The notes below the pieces were generated by a model. It did no database searches and was not told the origin of the DNA. It saw only the letters and a program-made list of their open reading frames with translations. From an uncultured Planctomycetota bacterium (lineage in GTDB: Bacteria > Planctomycetota > Planctomycetia > Gemmatales > HRBIN36), in contig CALFAY010000021.1 in the NCBI GenBank assembly GCA_937944855.1, forward strand, positions 102,286 through 166,285: a stretch of 64,000 nucleotides of DNA, written 5' to 3'. A program made the translations under genes and the position numbers. Positions 8,162-17,238 of this stretch are shown here, one piece after another (the stretch's first letter is position 1; each line of letters opens with the position of its first letter).

Positions 8162-9355
8162 TCAACCAGCGGAGCGCTCCAGAAACGCCCTTGCTTGGCG
8201 AGCCACGATCAATTCCTCGTTGGTCGGCATCGTCCACAACTGCACCCGGCTGGAAGCGTGCTGGATCGGCATCTCGCCCTTTGCCGCGACATTCCGTTGC
8301 GGATCGAGACTGATGCCGAGCCATTCCAATCCTTCGCAGACCGCCGACCGCAAGCGGGCCGAATTCTCGCCGATGCCTCCGGTAAACACGATCACGTCGG
8401 CCCCCCCGAGCAGCACGAGATACGCTCCCAGATAGTGCCGCACGGAGGCGACGAAGACGGCCAGAGCATCTTGAGCTGCCGCGTTGCCCTGGTCCGCCGC
8501 CGCTTCGATGTCCCGCAGATCGTTGCTGACGCCGCTCAGGCCCAGCAGCCCGGAGCGGTTCGCCAGGTCGTCGAGGACTTGTTCCAAGGTCTTGCCCGTG
8601 GCCCGCATGATCACGGAAAGAGCGAACGGGTCGAAGTCCCCGACGCGGTTGTTGTGCGGCAATCCCGTCTGGGGACTGAAACCCAGACTGTTGGCCAGCG
8701 ATTGCCCGCTCCGAATCGCACACAGCGAACTGCTGCCACCCAGATGGCACGAAATGATCCGCAGGTCCTTTCGGCCCAGTATCTCGGAAGTACGCTCCGC
8801 GATATAGCGGTGACTCGCTCCGTGGAAGCCGTGTCGGACGATGCCGTGCTTTTCCGCCCATTCTCGCGGAACGGCGTACAGCCGGTTCGCCGGGGGAATG
8901 GTCTGGTGGAAGCCGGTTTCGAAGGCCGCGATAAGCGGGATGTGCGGCAGCTTTTCGGCCAACAGCTGCATAGCCCGGACGTAGGGTGGATTATGAGCGG
9001 GAGCGACGTTATTGTACGCCTCCATCGCCGCCAGCACGCTCGCATCTACCCGATGCACACCGGTCAACCCCAATGCGTGAACGGCCTTGAAACCGATGGC
9101 CCGAATGTCTGCCGGGGAACGCAGGACGCCCCGCTGCGGGTCGGCCAGGAAACGGAGGCACGCCTCCACAGCCACGGCGTGGTCGGGAGCGTCTGCCTCC
9201 TCCTCCCAGGCCGTGCCACCCGCCTGGGCGGAAAAGCGGGCCTTGGCGGAGCCGATCCGCTCCACGCCGCCGCGGGCTAGCAGCCTCTCGTCCGTCATGT
9301 CGAACAGACGGTACTTGAAGCTGGTGCTTCCCAGATTGGCTACCAGGATGAGCAT
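8162..9355 (-). CDS. ackA: Acetate/propionate-type acyl kinase
   Basis: A 397-residue ASKHA kinase of normal AckA length. It shows LVANLGSTSFKYRLFD (phosphate 1), FETGFHQTIP, HGFHGASHRY, CHLGGSSSLCAI (phosphate 2) and FTGGIGENSA (adenosine). It converts the acyl-phosphate made by PduL into the free acid with formation of ATP; in this operon the substrate may be lactyl- or propionyl-phosphate rather than acetyl-phosphate. It sits 12 bases after a BMC-H gene. No targeting helix is visible, so it may act outside the shell. Confidence 0.95.
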   Translation of the reverse strand: MLILVANLGSTSFKYRLFDMTDERLLARGGVERIGSAKARFSAQAGGTAWEEEADAPDHAVAVEACLRFLADPQRGVLRSPADIRAIGFKAVHALGLTGVHRVDASVLAAMEAYNNVAPAHNPPYVRAMQLLAEKLPHIPLIAAFETGFHQTIPPANRLYAVPREWAEKHGIVRHGFHGASHRYIAERTSEILGRKDLRIISCHLGGSSSLCAIRSGQSLANSLGFSPQTGLPHNNRVGDFDPFALSVIMRATGKTLEQVLDDLANRSGLLGLSGVSNDLRDIEAAADQGNAAAQDALAVFVASVRHYLGAYLVLLGGADVIVFTGGIGENSARLRSAVCEGLEWLGISLDPQRNVAAKGEMPIQHASSRVQLWTMPTNEELIVARQARAFLERSAG

Positions 9356-9367
9356 GGCAGCGACCGT

Positions 9368-9658
9368 TTACTTCACGAAGGCACGGATGACGGCTTCCTC
9401 GGGCCGGGGAATGACGTGGCTGCTGACCAGCTCGCCGTTCTGCGTGGCGGCTTGCGCGCCGGCATCGACCGCCGCCCGCACGGAACCCACGTCGCCGCGG
9501 ACCAGGGTCGTGACATACGCCCCGCCGATCTGCACTTGGCCGATCAGCGTCACGTTGGCCGCCTTGAGCATGGCATCGGTCGCCGCGATGGTCGCAATCA
9601 GGCCCCGGGTTTCAATCAGACCCAGGGCATTGCTCGTTGGGGTGCTTGTGGTCGCCAT
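9368..9658 (-). CDS. BMC hexameric shell protein (BMC-H), copy 2
   Basis: A 96-residue single-domain BMC protein: ALGLIETRGLIATIAATDAMLKAA, then VQIGGAYVTTLVRGDVGSVRAAVDAG, then HVIPRPEE. These hexamers tile the shell facets. The central-pore loop reads IGGA rather than the IGSG of the neighbouring paralog, so the two hexamers probably differ in pore size or charge. It follows the first BMC-H gene by 39 bases. Confidence 0.96.
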   Translation of the reverse strand: MATTSTPTSNALGLIETRGLIATIAATDAMLKAANVTLIGQVQIGGAYVTTLVRGDVGSVRAAVDAGAQAATQNGELVSSHVIPRPEEAVIRAFVK

Positions 9659-9697
9659 GTTGCAGACTCCTTGTTTTAAGGTCGGACTTGCGGGGTG

Positions 9698-10015
9698 TTA
9701 GCTCACGGTCGCTCCGGCCTGGGCCTGACCGGACGAGGGAAGCACGGCTCCGAGTTCTTCATGCGGACGTGGAATAACCTGGACGCCGATGACTTCGCCG
9801 ACCCGTCCGGCAGCTTGGGCGCCGGCATCGACGGCCGCCTTGACTGCGGCCACGTCGCCGACCACCATCGCCGTCACCAGACCGCTGCCAATCTTCTGCC
9901 AGCCGATCAGTTGCACATTGGCCGCCTTGAGCATGGCGTCGCTGGCCTCGATCAACGCCACCAGCCCCTTGGTTTCGATCATGCCCAGGGCTTCCATCGA
10001 AGGATTGCTTGCCAT
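9698..10015 (-). CDS. BMC hexameric shell protein (BMC-H), copy 1
   Basis: A 105-residue BMC-H protein: [49 protein letters not shown] and VIPRPHEEL. The pore loop carries the classical IGSG. The C-terminus runs about 15 residues past the BMC fold ([12 protein letters not shown]). It lies 12 bases after pduL. Shell hexamer function is certain; the metabolite passing its pore is not known. Confidence 0.96.
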   Translation of the reverse strand: MASNPSMEALGMIETKGLVALIEASDAMLKAANVQLIGWQKIGSGLVTAMVVGDVAAVKAAVDAGAQAAGRVGEVIGVQVIPRPHEELGAVLPSSGQAQAGATVS

Positions 10016-10027
10016 AGTTACTCCCTT

Positions 10028-10699
10028 TTAGCGAAATAGTTCCACATGCGTTGCATTGGGCAGGTCGCAGGCGTTCCCCTCGTCGGTATCCAGATGGACT
10101 TCGAGCTTGTAGCGCGGATCCACCCGGCACAGCAGCCCTTCGAGGGTGGTTGGACAGCGGCTCACGACGCGGAGGTTGAGGCGGTCGCCGTCCCGGACGC
10201 CGTACCAGGCGGCATCGGCCAGGCCCATGTGGACGTGCCGCTCGGCCCGGATGACACCCTGCGTCAGTTCAATCATGCCAGCCGGGCCCATGAGCCAGCA
10301 GCCGGGCGTGTCCCGGTGGTCGCCGCTGCGGCGGACCGGCAGGTCGATGCCCAGTGAGATGCCGTCTGTGAACGCCAGCTCCACCTGCGTGTAGTTCCGG
10401 CAAGGCCCGAGGATGCGGACGCCAGGAATCATCCGCTGCCGCGGTCCGATGATGGTCACCGTCTCCTCGGCGGCAAATTCTCCCTCCTGGTACAGCGCCC
10501 GCATCGGAGTCAGTTTTTTGCCCGGTCCGAAGAGACGTTCCAGATCTGCCTGGGTGACGTGGACGTGGCGGGCGGAGATGTTGACGACCAGCTTCGGCCT
10601 GCCATTCGTCGGAGCCGGTTGACCGTGCTTCCGCAAGGCTGCCCGCACCAGCTTCTCGACCCGGGCCCGATCCAGCATCGCCAGCGTTGTCGCGCTCAT
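10028..10699 (-). CDS. pduL: Phosphotransacylase PduL
   Basis: A 223-residue PduL-type phosphotransacylase. It carries the two His-rich zinc-binding motifs (SARHVHVT at about residue 42 and ERHVHMG at about residue 153) and [15 protein letters not shown]. The N-terminus ([18 protein letters not shown] followed by a short polar linker) is an amphipathic helix of the encapsulation-peptide type, as found in PduL of BMCs. It transfers the acyl group from CoA to phosphate and so regenerates CoA inside the shell. It overlaps the DeoR gene by four bases. Confidence 0.96.
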   Translation of the reverse strand: MSATTLAMLDRARVEKLVRAALRKHGQPAPTNGRPKLVVNISARHVHVTQADLERLFGPGKKLTPMRALYQEGEFAAEETVTIIGPRQRMIPGVRILGPCRNYTQVELAFTDGISLGIDLPVRRSGDHRDTPGCWLMGPAGMIELTQGVIRAERHVHMGLADAAWYGVRDGDRLNLRVVSRCPTTLEGLLCRVDPRYKLEVHLDTDEGNACDLPNATHVELFR

Positions 10700-11526
10700 G
10701 GCTGCATTCCGCGTTGTCCGTCGTCGCCTTCGGCCCCCGATTCACCGGCCACGATGAGCCGCACCCCCGCCTCTTCCACCATCCGCCGCTGCTCATCGGT
10801 AATGCCCGCGTCCACGATCAATGTGTCGATGGCCGGCAACTCGCACAGAAATGCCAGGGCTTGCCGACCGAGCTTGGTATGGTCGGCCACGACCACTACT
10901 TCGTCGGCACAGCGCATCATCCGCCGCTCGGTTTCCACCAGCAGCAGGTTGCTGTTGAAAAGCCCTTTGGCGGTGATGCCGCCGACGCTCAGGATCGCTT
11001 GATGAACGTGGATGTCGTCCATCATGCGGACACACAACGGCCCCAGGAGCACGCCGGTCCTCGGGAACAGGTAGCCGCCAAGCACCACCAGATCGACTTC
11101 CCGACTGCTGGCGAACAGATTGGCGATAGGCAGACTGTTGGTGACGATCTGGAGCGATCGGCCGACCAGCTGCCTGGCCACTTCCAGCGTCGTCGTTCCG
11201 CCGTCGAGCAGGATGGCGTCGCCGTCCTGAATCCGCCGGGCCGCTTCCTGGGCGATCAGTTGCTTCTCGCGGAGGTTGGCTGAAGTGCGTTCCTCCAACG
11301 CCGGCATGACCAGTTGGCCGCCGGTGTACATCGCCCCGCCATGCGTCCGCTTCAGCAGCCCTTGCTGGTCCCAGTAGTCGAGATCCCTTCGCAGCGTGGA
11401 CTCCGAGTAGTCCAGCTGAGCGGCCAGATCGTTGAGGGCGATAAAGCCGCGATCCTTCACCAGTTCCAGCACCTTTTTGCGTCGCTCTTCAACCAGCACA
11501 GCTTGCTTGGCTCTCAATTCTGACAT
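10696..11526 (-). CDS. DeoR-family transcriptional regulator of the BMC operon
   Basis: A 276-residue DeoR repressor. The N-terminal winged helix contains [23 protein letters not shown], followed by the family signature LLKRTHGGA. The C-terminal sugar-phosphate-binding domain has [24 protein letters not shown] and [11 protein letters not shown]. DeoR proteins usually respond to phosphorylated sugars, which fits control by fuculose- or rhamnulose-phosphate. As the first gene of the transcript it is likely autoregulated. The ATG at 11526 has an upstream AGGA. Confidence 0.93.
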   Translation of the reverse strand: MSELRAKQAVLVEERRKKVLELVKDRGFIALNDLAAQLDYSESTLRRDLDYWDQQGLLKRTHGGAMYTGGQLVMPALEERTSANLREKQLIAQEAARRIQDGDAILLDGGTTTLEVARQLVGRSLQIVTNSLPIANLFASSREVDLVVLGGYLFPRTGVLLGPLCVRMMDDIHVHQAILSVGGITAKGLFNSNLLLVETERRMMRCADEVVVVADHTKLGRQALAFLCELPAIDTLIVDAGITDEQRRMVEEAGVRLIVAGESGAEGDDGQRGMQP

Positions 11527-11546
11527 TTCCTGATTGATTTTCCAGA

Positions 11547-11575
11547 ATTATGCAGACTTTCTTTCACGAATGCAA
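11547..11575 (-). promoter_or_regulatory. Likely sigma-70 promoter of the BMC operon
   Basis: Read on the minus strand: TTGCAT (11575-11570), 17 bases, then CATAAT (11552-11547). The start site would fall about 15 bases before the deoR ATG. It is the only well-spaced box pair that I noticed upstream of the operon. Confidence 0.55.
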
Positions 11576-11580
11576 GAGAT

Positions 11581-11612
11581 ATTTGCCAAAGATTTCCAAA
11601 ATATGGCAAAAT
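11581..11612. promoter_or_regulatory. Candidate DeoR operator (inverted repeat) upstream of BMC promoter
   Basis: TTTGCC (11582-11587) and GGCAAA (11605-11610) form an inverted repeat just upstream of the -35 box, inside an AT-rich stretch in a GC-rich genome. The placement suits the operon's own repressor, but the assignment is inference. Confidence 0.35.
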
Positions 11613-11880
11613 CCCGCCCGACCGCGATTTTGGCATGCTTCACAGTTTCCGGTTTTTCCCAAGGTTGCTGACCTGGCGATTGTTTGCCGAGTTGCCGCTG
11701 TGTGCCTCGGCGAAGGCAGGGCGTTCAGTTCGTCACAGCCCGCGTTTCCTGCTCATGCGCCCTGCCCGTCATGGCCGATAACAGATGAGGACCACGCTTG
11801 GAATGCATAATCGCCACCGCAGGACGCGCCGTCTTACACGGCGTCAGGGCGATATGTCCCGCGGAAAGGAGAGCCTATTC

Positions 11881-14064
11881 ATGTTCCGGTCTGGAATCGG
11901 CTACGCGCTGGCCCTTGCGCTGCTGGGCGGGGCCTTGGTTTACGGAAAGGGTTCCGGCCCGGTCGGGGATTCCCTCGAATCGCGGGTCGGCAAGGTCATC
12001 ACCGTCACGGAGGTCGGACGGTCACCGGAAAAGTGCCTGATCGTGCAAGTCTGGCGGCTGTCGGACGGCGGCCCGGCCATGCAGGCCAGGTCGGTCGCCA
12101 GCGGCGAACTGATGACTATCGTCGAGTCATCCAAGCCGGATCCGTCCGGCGCCCGTTTCCGCGTCTATCGGTGGGGTCCTCAGGGCGTGCCGCCGGCAGG
12201 CACTCCGGTCCCGCCGAGTTTCGGAAAAGCTGCTCCTTCGCCGTCGCGGCTGGGTGACAAGCCAGTGATCGCCAGCAGCCGACCTGCTGGGAAGCCGACC
12301 AGCGATCGAATCGAAGACGCAAATAACTCTGCCGTCCAGCGAGTCGGCTATCTCCCGCCTGCCGCGGATTCTTCGGCTTCCACCGATGCGACGACGCTTC
12401 AACCCGGAACGGTAAGGGAGACGATCGAGCGTCCGGGTCCGGTCATTGTGGGTCAGCCCAACATCCCCGTGCAGCTTCTGTCCGACGGCCAAACCGTCCC
12501 TCAAAAACCGTCGCAGATCGTTCAAGTTTCCGCTCAGCAGGAGGCCGGACCGCACGCACCGGCCCGGGCAGCACCCCAATCCGGCGGCGGGCTGACGCCA
12601 CCTGACCGTCAGAGCGGAACCAACCAGGCCCCCAGTCACACCAACCCCGGCTGCTGCGTTTGCGAACCGAGCAACATCATTCTTGTGACCGAGCCGGGCT
12701 GCCCGACGCAGAAATGCGAGATCATCGGCGTGTCGCCGCACGGACTCGGCGGCAAGGCCCTGCATGTGAAGAACCTGGAGACGGGTGAGTGTTTCACCAT
12801 CGTCGAAGGCGGTTTGCACCGGGTCGGCAACGTCCTGAGCCGATTCTGCATCTTCCGCGGCAAAACGCCGTGTCCGGTCCTTTGTGCCACCTGCGACTCG
12901 TGTCCGCCGGTGAAGGCACAACCGGCTCCCGCGAGTGAACCGCTCCCGGCTCCGCAGACCGCCAAACCGTCGGCCATGTCAGTAAGCAAGCCTTCCGGCT
13001 CGATGGCATCGTCCGGTGCAAGCAAGTATGCGGCGTCGCTCTTGCCCAACGACGAGAAAGGGTCCAGTCCAGGGGCGGACAACCCCGTGACCAAGATGCC
13101 GACCGAGTTGCCTCCCGCAACGGAAACGCATGGGAAACTTCCGGAAGAACCGGCGGGGATGAGGCGCCTGTTCAGCAAGCTTTGGAGCATGGCCTCGGAT
13201 CACGATGGCAAAGGCAAGTCGGACAAGGCCAGGGAAGAAACGCTGCCGAAGCCGAATCGGCTTGAGGAAAAGCCGGCTTCGCTTGAGACGAAGCAAGCGA
13301 AGACCAAGGTTGTAGAGCCGAAGAGCGACAAAGCCCCGACCTCGCTCAAGTCGGAGGCCAAGCCCAGTGTGGCGGAAACCAAGGCACATCCCGCCGAGCA
13401 GGTGCCGGTGCCGGTCCCCTTGGTGCCTCTTGCCACGACCGAGCCTCGGCCCATCGCTCCGCCGCCGCAGCCGCCGATCAAGCCCTTCAACACCATGAAC
13501 TCGACGGCTATGAACCAGATGCCGCAGATGTCGCCGGCGAAACCTCAAGAGGAGCCGATGGCTGCCCCGGGCACTCCACCTGCCGTCATGGGAGTACCGA
13601 TGTCCGGTGGCGTCGTGACGTCCACCGTCTGGTCGCGCGGTCCAGTCGCGCCGGCATCTCCGCCGCCCGCCGTGGCGTCGGTGACGCGGACCAGCAGCCC
13701 GATTGAACCCATGAGCATGGAAACAGCCGTCCAGCTGATGCAGGTGCTCCATACCTCCGGCGTGCCGTCGCAGCGGGAATTCGCGGCCACACGACTGCGG
13801 GCTTGCGATCCCTCGGTGCAGCCTTACGTCGTCGAAGCCCTGCTGACGGCAGTGCGTACTGACACCGCCCCTCTGGTCCGCATGGCCGCCATCCAGTCTC
13901 TGGCTGCCATGAAGGTGCGGACGAAGCCGGTTTTGTCGGCTCTGGAAGCGGCCCGCATGGACCGCGATCCCCGGGTCCGGGACGAAGCCGAACAGGCCCT
14001 GCAAATTCTCAAGGGCGATGCGGGCGTCCAGACCGCTGACTACCGCAAGGAAGCAGGCAAGTAA
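11881..14064 (+). CDS. Secreted Pro/Lys-rich protein with C-terminal HEAT-like repeats
   Basis: A 727-residue protein. The ATG at 11881 is chosen because GGAAAGGAG lies just upstream and it gives a signal peptide or anchor (YALALALLGGALVYG). Residues 30-110 form a small domain. A long low-complexity Pro/Ser/Lys region follows, interrupted at about residues 255-345 by a Cys-rich domain (CCVCEPSNII, CPTQKCEIIGVS, CPVLCATCDSCPP). A basic, acidic-Lys repeat-like region comes next (KPASLETKQAKTKVVEPKSDK). The last ~110 residues are HEAT-like helices (RMAAIQSLAAMKV, RDPRVRDEAEQALQIL). This is probably a planctomycete cell-envelope protein. No enzymatic motif is visible. Confidence 0.75.
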   Translation: MFRSGIGYALALALLGGALVYGKGSGPVGDSLESRVGKVITVTEVGRSPEKCLIVQVWRLSDGGPAMQARSVASGELMTIVESSKPDPSGARFRVYRWGPQGVPPAGTPVPPSFGKAAPSPSRLGDKPVIASSRPAGKPTSDRIEDANNSAVQRVGYLPPAADSSASTDATTLQPGTVRETIERPGPVIVGQPNIPVQLLSDGQTVPQKPSQIVQVSAQQEAGPHAPARAAPQSGGGLTPPDRQSGTNQAPSHTNPGCCVCEPSNIILVTEPGCPTQKCEIIGVSPHGLGGKALHVKNLETGECFTIVEGGLHRVGNVLSRFCIFRGKTPCPVLCATCDSCPPVKAQPAPASEPLPAPQTAKPSAMSVSKPSGSMASSGASKYAASLLPNDEKGSSPGADNPVTKMPTELPPATETHGKLPEEPAGMRRLFSKLWSMASDHDGKGKSDKAREETLPKPNRLEEKPASLETKQAKTKVVEPKSDKAPTSLKSEAKPSVAETKAHPAEQVPVPVPLVPLATTEPRPIAPPPQPPIKPFNTMNSTAMNQMPQMSPAKPQEEPMAAPGTPPAVMGVPMSGGVVTSTVWSRGPVAPASPPPAVASVTRTSSPIEPMSMETAVQLMQVLHTSGVPSQREFAATRLRACDPSVQPYVVEALLTAVRTDTAPLVRMAAIQSLAAMKVRTKPVLSALEAARMDRDPRVRDEAEQALQILKGDAGVQTADYRKEAGK

Positions 14065-14093
14065 CGTCATTCCAACCAGTCACTAACCTGTTG

Positions 14094-14133
14094 CCGGAAG
14101 GCTCTTCCCGAATCAGAGCCTTCCGGTTTTTTT
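14094..14133 (+). terminator. Rho-independent terminator
   Basis: A perfect 12-bp stem, CCGGAAGGCTCT (14094-14105) with AGAGCCTTCCGG (14115-14126), 9-base loop, followed by seven T. It ends the HEAT-like gene transcript. Confidence 0.92.
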
Positions 14134-14194
14134 GTTTCGATCGGCAATTCCGGGCAGGCCCCACCCGGCCAGGGTCAACCGCTATAGTAACCTC

Positions 14195-15343
14195 ATGAGC
14201 CACGTTCCCGACGTGTTGGTAATCGGCGGTGGGGTGATCGGCCTGACGACGGCGTATTACGCCGCCAAGTCCGGCCTTCAAGTCGTCGTTGCCGACCGCC
14301 AGGAGCCGGGGTGGGAGTCGTCCTGGGCTGGCGCGGGAATCATCAGCCCCGGTAATCCGGCGCGGGCGCGGACACCCCTGGGCAGGCTGAAGGCTGTCAG
14401 CGCCGCCATGTTTCCCGAACTCTCGATCGAGCTGCGGGAACTGACCGGCATCGACAACGGCTACATTTGTTGCGGCGGCCTGGAGATCCAGCTTTCCGAA
14501 GACGCCTGGGAACGCCGGCGCATCGCTTCGGTCCTTCGACAGGAACGGGGCGAAGGTCTGACGCAGTTGGAGGTGTTGGATCGCGTCGCCCTGCACGCTC
14601 TGGAACCGAACTTGGCCGATGACCTGCCCGGAGCTATTCACTTTCCGGGCATGGCCCAGGTCCGCAATCCGTGGCATCTGCGGGCCTTACTGTCAGCTTG
14701 CGAGCGCCTCGGTGTCGTCGTCCGCAGTGATGCCGAAGTGCGTCAGTGGCACACTCGAGAAGAGCGTGTTGTTGCCGTGTCCACCGGCCGCGAGCGGTTA
14801 GAAGCGGGGGCTTTCGTGATCGCTTGCGGAGCGTGGTCGGAAATGCTCCTGCAACTGCTGGGCTGGCGGGTGGGCATCCATCCGGTGCGAGGCCAGATCG
14901 TGCTGCTAAATGCCGGCAGACCGCTGTTCACGCGCATCCTTCAGATCGGCTCGGATTATCTGGTCCCTCGGGGCGACGGCCGGGTGCTGGTCGGTTCCAC
15001 GGAAGAACGTGTCGGTTTCGACAAGAACACGACCGAGGAGGCGCTTGAGCGTTTGCGGCAGATGGCGTATCGGCTTGTCCCCGAGCTGCGGCAGGCTGAG
15101 GTCGAGCGCTGCTGGGCTGGGCTGCGGCCGGGCAATCCCGACGGCAAGCCGGCGCTCGGTCCTGTTCCCGGATACCATAACCTCTACGTCGCTGCCGGGC
15201 ATTTTCGCAGCGGCATCCATCTGTCGCCTGTGACGGGAAGAATCATCGGCGCGATGTTGCAAGGATGCACTCCGGATTTGCCCGTGAACGCCTTTGCACT
15301 TGAGCGTTTCCGGCCGGGAGTTCCGGGCGTGTCAGAAAACTAA
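14195..15343 (+). CDS. thiO: Glycine oxidase ThiO (FAD-dependent DadA-family oxidase)
   Basis: A 382-residue flavoprotein from ATG 14195. The FAD-binding motif VLVIGGGVIGLTTAYYAAKSG is at the N-terminus; SSWAGAGIISPGNPAR and HPVRGQIVLL are typical of ThiO, and the C-terminal YVAAGHFRSGIHLSPVTG closes the FAD site. ThiO oxidises glycine to the imine used for the thiazole ring of thiamine. No other thi gene is near, so the glycine oxidase name rests on sequence resemblance alone, and a general D-amino-acid oxidase is possible. Confidence 0.85.
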   Translation: MSHVPDVLVIGGGVIGLTTAYYAAKSGLQVVVADRQEPGWESSWAGAGIISPGNPARARTPLGRLKAVSAAMFPELSIELRELTGIDNGYICCGGLEIQLSEDAWERRRIASVLRQERGEGLTQLEVLDRVALHALEPNLADDLPGAIHFPGMAQVRNPWHLRALLSACERLGVVVRSDAEVRQWHTREERVVAVSTGRERLEAGAFVIACGAWSEMLLQLLGWRVGIHPVRGQIVLLNAGRPLFTRILQIGSDYLVPRGDGRVLVGSTEERVGFDKNTTEEALERLRQMAYRLVPELRQAEVERCWAGLRPGNPDGKPALGPVPGYHNLYVAAGHFRSGIHLSPVTGRIIGAMLQGCTPDLPVNAFALERFRPGVPGVSEN

Positions 15344-15414
15344 ATGCCGGAGTCAGCGAATATTTACATGTTAGTAGATCCTTCAGGTTGAAGTCGCCTT
15401 ACAAAGGCTGTGTA

Positions 15415-17238
15415 ATGGCAACCATGTCCACACTTGCTCCGCCCCTGATTAGCGACGCGGCACTGGCCCAGGAACTGGCTGGCGACCTGGACTGGTTACA
15501 GCAACGGATCGATGCGAGTCCGTCCCGCCAGGCGAAACACGCGGCACAGGTGCGTTTGGCAAGCGGTTTCGTCCGCAATGTCCTTGGCCTGTTCCTGCAA
15601 GAGAGCAAGCCGGTACCGCTTCATGTGGTAGTCGTCGGCGGCGCGGGGACCGGCAAGAGCACGGTCGCTAATCTGATTCTGGGCAAACCCCTGGCCGAGT
15701 CCAATCCTCAGGCCGGCTTCACGCGGCATCCCGTGGCCTACATGGCCGAGGACGGTACAGCCAATTGGCCGACAACGCCGGGCTTCCTGGCACCCCTGCA
15801 ACTTCTGCCTGCCGAGCGACCGGCGAACCTGGACGAAAACGTCTATCAAATCCGCCGATTCGTTCCGGTTTTGGGCGACGAGGTACTTCGCCACACCGTG
15901 GTCTGGGACTGTCCGGACGTGACGACGTGGCACTCGGTCGCCTACCTGCCCCGGGTTCTGGAGGTCGTTTCGCTGGCCGATGCCGTGGTTTATGTCGCTT
16001 CCGACGAGCGCTACAACGACGAAGTCCCCACGCAGATTCTCCGGCTGATCCTGCAATCGGGCAAGCCGGTGGTCTGCGTCTTGACCAAGATGCAAGAAGC
16101 CGATGTCGAGACGCTCCTGAAGCATTTTCGCCAAGATGTCGTGAATCGCATGCCGAACGCGAACCACGTCGCCGCCTGCGTCGCTGTGCCGTTTCTCGAC
16201 CCGGTTATCCTGGCCGATCCCACCGGCCAGGGCCGCCGCTGGCGGGAACCGCTCCTGAACGCGCTGCGGAATTGCTTCAATGATCCCCTCCAAGCCCGCT
16301 CTGCCACCGTTCGTGGGGCCGTCCAGTTTACGCAGGAAAGCTCAAGAGATTTCGTGGCCGCCGTCAACGAGGACCTGGCTGCTTTAAACACCTGGAAGGA
16401 GCTGGTCGAGCAAGGTCGCAAAGAGTTCGAGTCGCGCTACTTTCGCGAGTACCTCAGCGGAAACAAGTTTCACCGCTTTGACCAGTCGTTCGTAAAGCTG
16501 ATCGAGTTGCTGGAGTTGCCGGGAATCGGCAAGTACGTCAGCAAGGCTGTTGCTCTGACCCGCATTCCGTGGACGGTCGCGAAGAGCTTGTATCAGAAAC
16601 TTGTAGGCAAATCGACCGGTCAGGAGATGCCCGAAGAGCCGATCTTCCATGCCGCCTTGCGGGGCTGGCTGGATCGGCTCCAGGTCGAAGCCGCCAAGCG
16701 CAGTAAGGACCATCCCATCTTTGCCAAATTGGATGAGGCATTTAAGGGCACGTTGCGCGGCGAAGTCGAGAATCGTTACCAAGCCTGTCTGCCGGAGTTT
16801 CGCCGAGGTCTGGAAGAGGAAGTGGAAAGGACCGCGCGGGCGATTTACGAGGACGTCGAAAAGAACCCCGTCCTGCTTAACTCCCTGCGGGGGATCAAGC
16901 TCTCCGCGGAGGTCTTAATTGTTCTTGGAATTCTGATTTCTGGCGGCATCAATATCTGGGATCCTATTCTCATCATGATTATTACGCCATTCGTCCAAGA
17001 GATTACCGAGTTCTTCGGCAAACAGTATGTGGAGCAGCACAAGGCTGGCACGCGGCAGCGGCAACTGGAGCTGATGAGCAGAACAGTCGCGGTCCCGCTC
17101 GAGGACTGGTTAGCGCGTTTGCCGATTACGAGTACGGATCAGTTTCACCGCCTGGAACAGGTTGTTCAGCGCTTGCCACAAAATATTGCTCTTCTGAAGG
17201 ATGCCGTTACGCGCCGGCTGGAGGAATCTCGCGTATGA
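15415..17238 (+). CDS. Membrane-associated GTPase, first of a tandem pair
   Basis: About 607 residues from ATG 15415 (AAAGG eight bases upstream; an in-frame TTG at 15388 has no good RBS). A P-loop GTPase domain spans residues ~70-280: GGAGTGKST (G1), a DCPD switch motif in place of DxxG, and LTKMQEAD at the NKxD position. A helical, partly charged region follows. A hydrophobic pair near residues 500-530 (VLIVLGILISGGINIWDPILIMIITPF) suggests a membrane hairpin, and more helix follows. The layout of GTPase, helices and membrane paddle resembles dynamin-like or septin-associated GTPases. The next gene starts in the stop codon (ATGA). Confidence 0.75.
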   Translation: MATMSTLAPPLISDAALAQELAGDLDWLQQRIDASPSRQAKHAAQVRLASGFVRNVLGLFLQESKPVPLHVVVVGGAGTGKSTVANLILGKPLAESNPQAGFTRHPVAYMAEDGTANWPTTPGFLAPLQLLPAERPANLDENVYQIRRFVPVLGDEVLRHTVVWDCPDVTTWHSVAYLPRVLEVVSLADAVVYVASDERYNDEVPTQILRLILQSGKPVVCVLTKMQEADVETLLKHFRQDVVNRMPNANHVAACVAVPFLDPVILADPTGQGRRWREPLLNALRNCFNDPLQARSATVRGAVQFTQESSRDFVAAVNEDLAALNTWKELVEQGRKEFESRYFREYLSGNKFHRFDQSFVKLIELLELPGIGKYVSKAVALTRIPWTVAKSLYQKLVGKSTGQEMPEEPIFHAALRGWLDRLQVEAAKRSKDHPIFAKLDEAFKGTLRGEVENRYQACLPEFRRGLEEEVERTARAIYEDVEKNPVLLNSLRGIKLSAEVLIVLGILISGGINIWDPILIMIITPFVQEITEFFGKQYVEQHKAGTRQRQLELMSRTVAVPLEDWLARLPITSTDQFHRLEQVVQRLPQNIALLKDAVTRRLEESRV

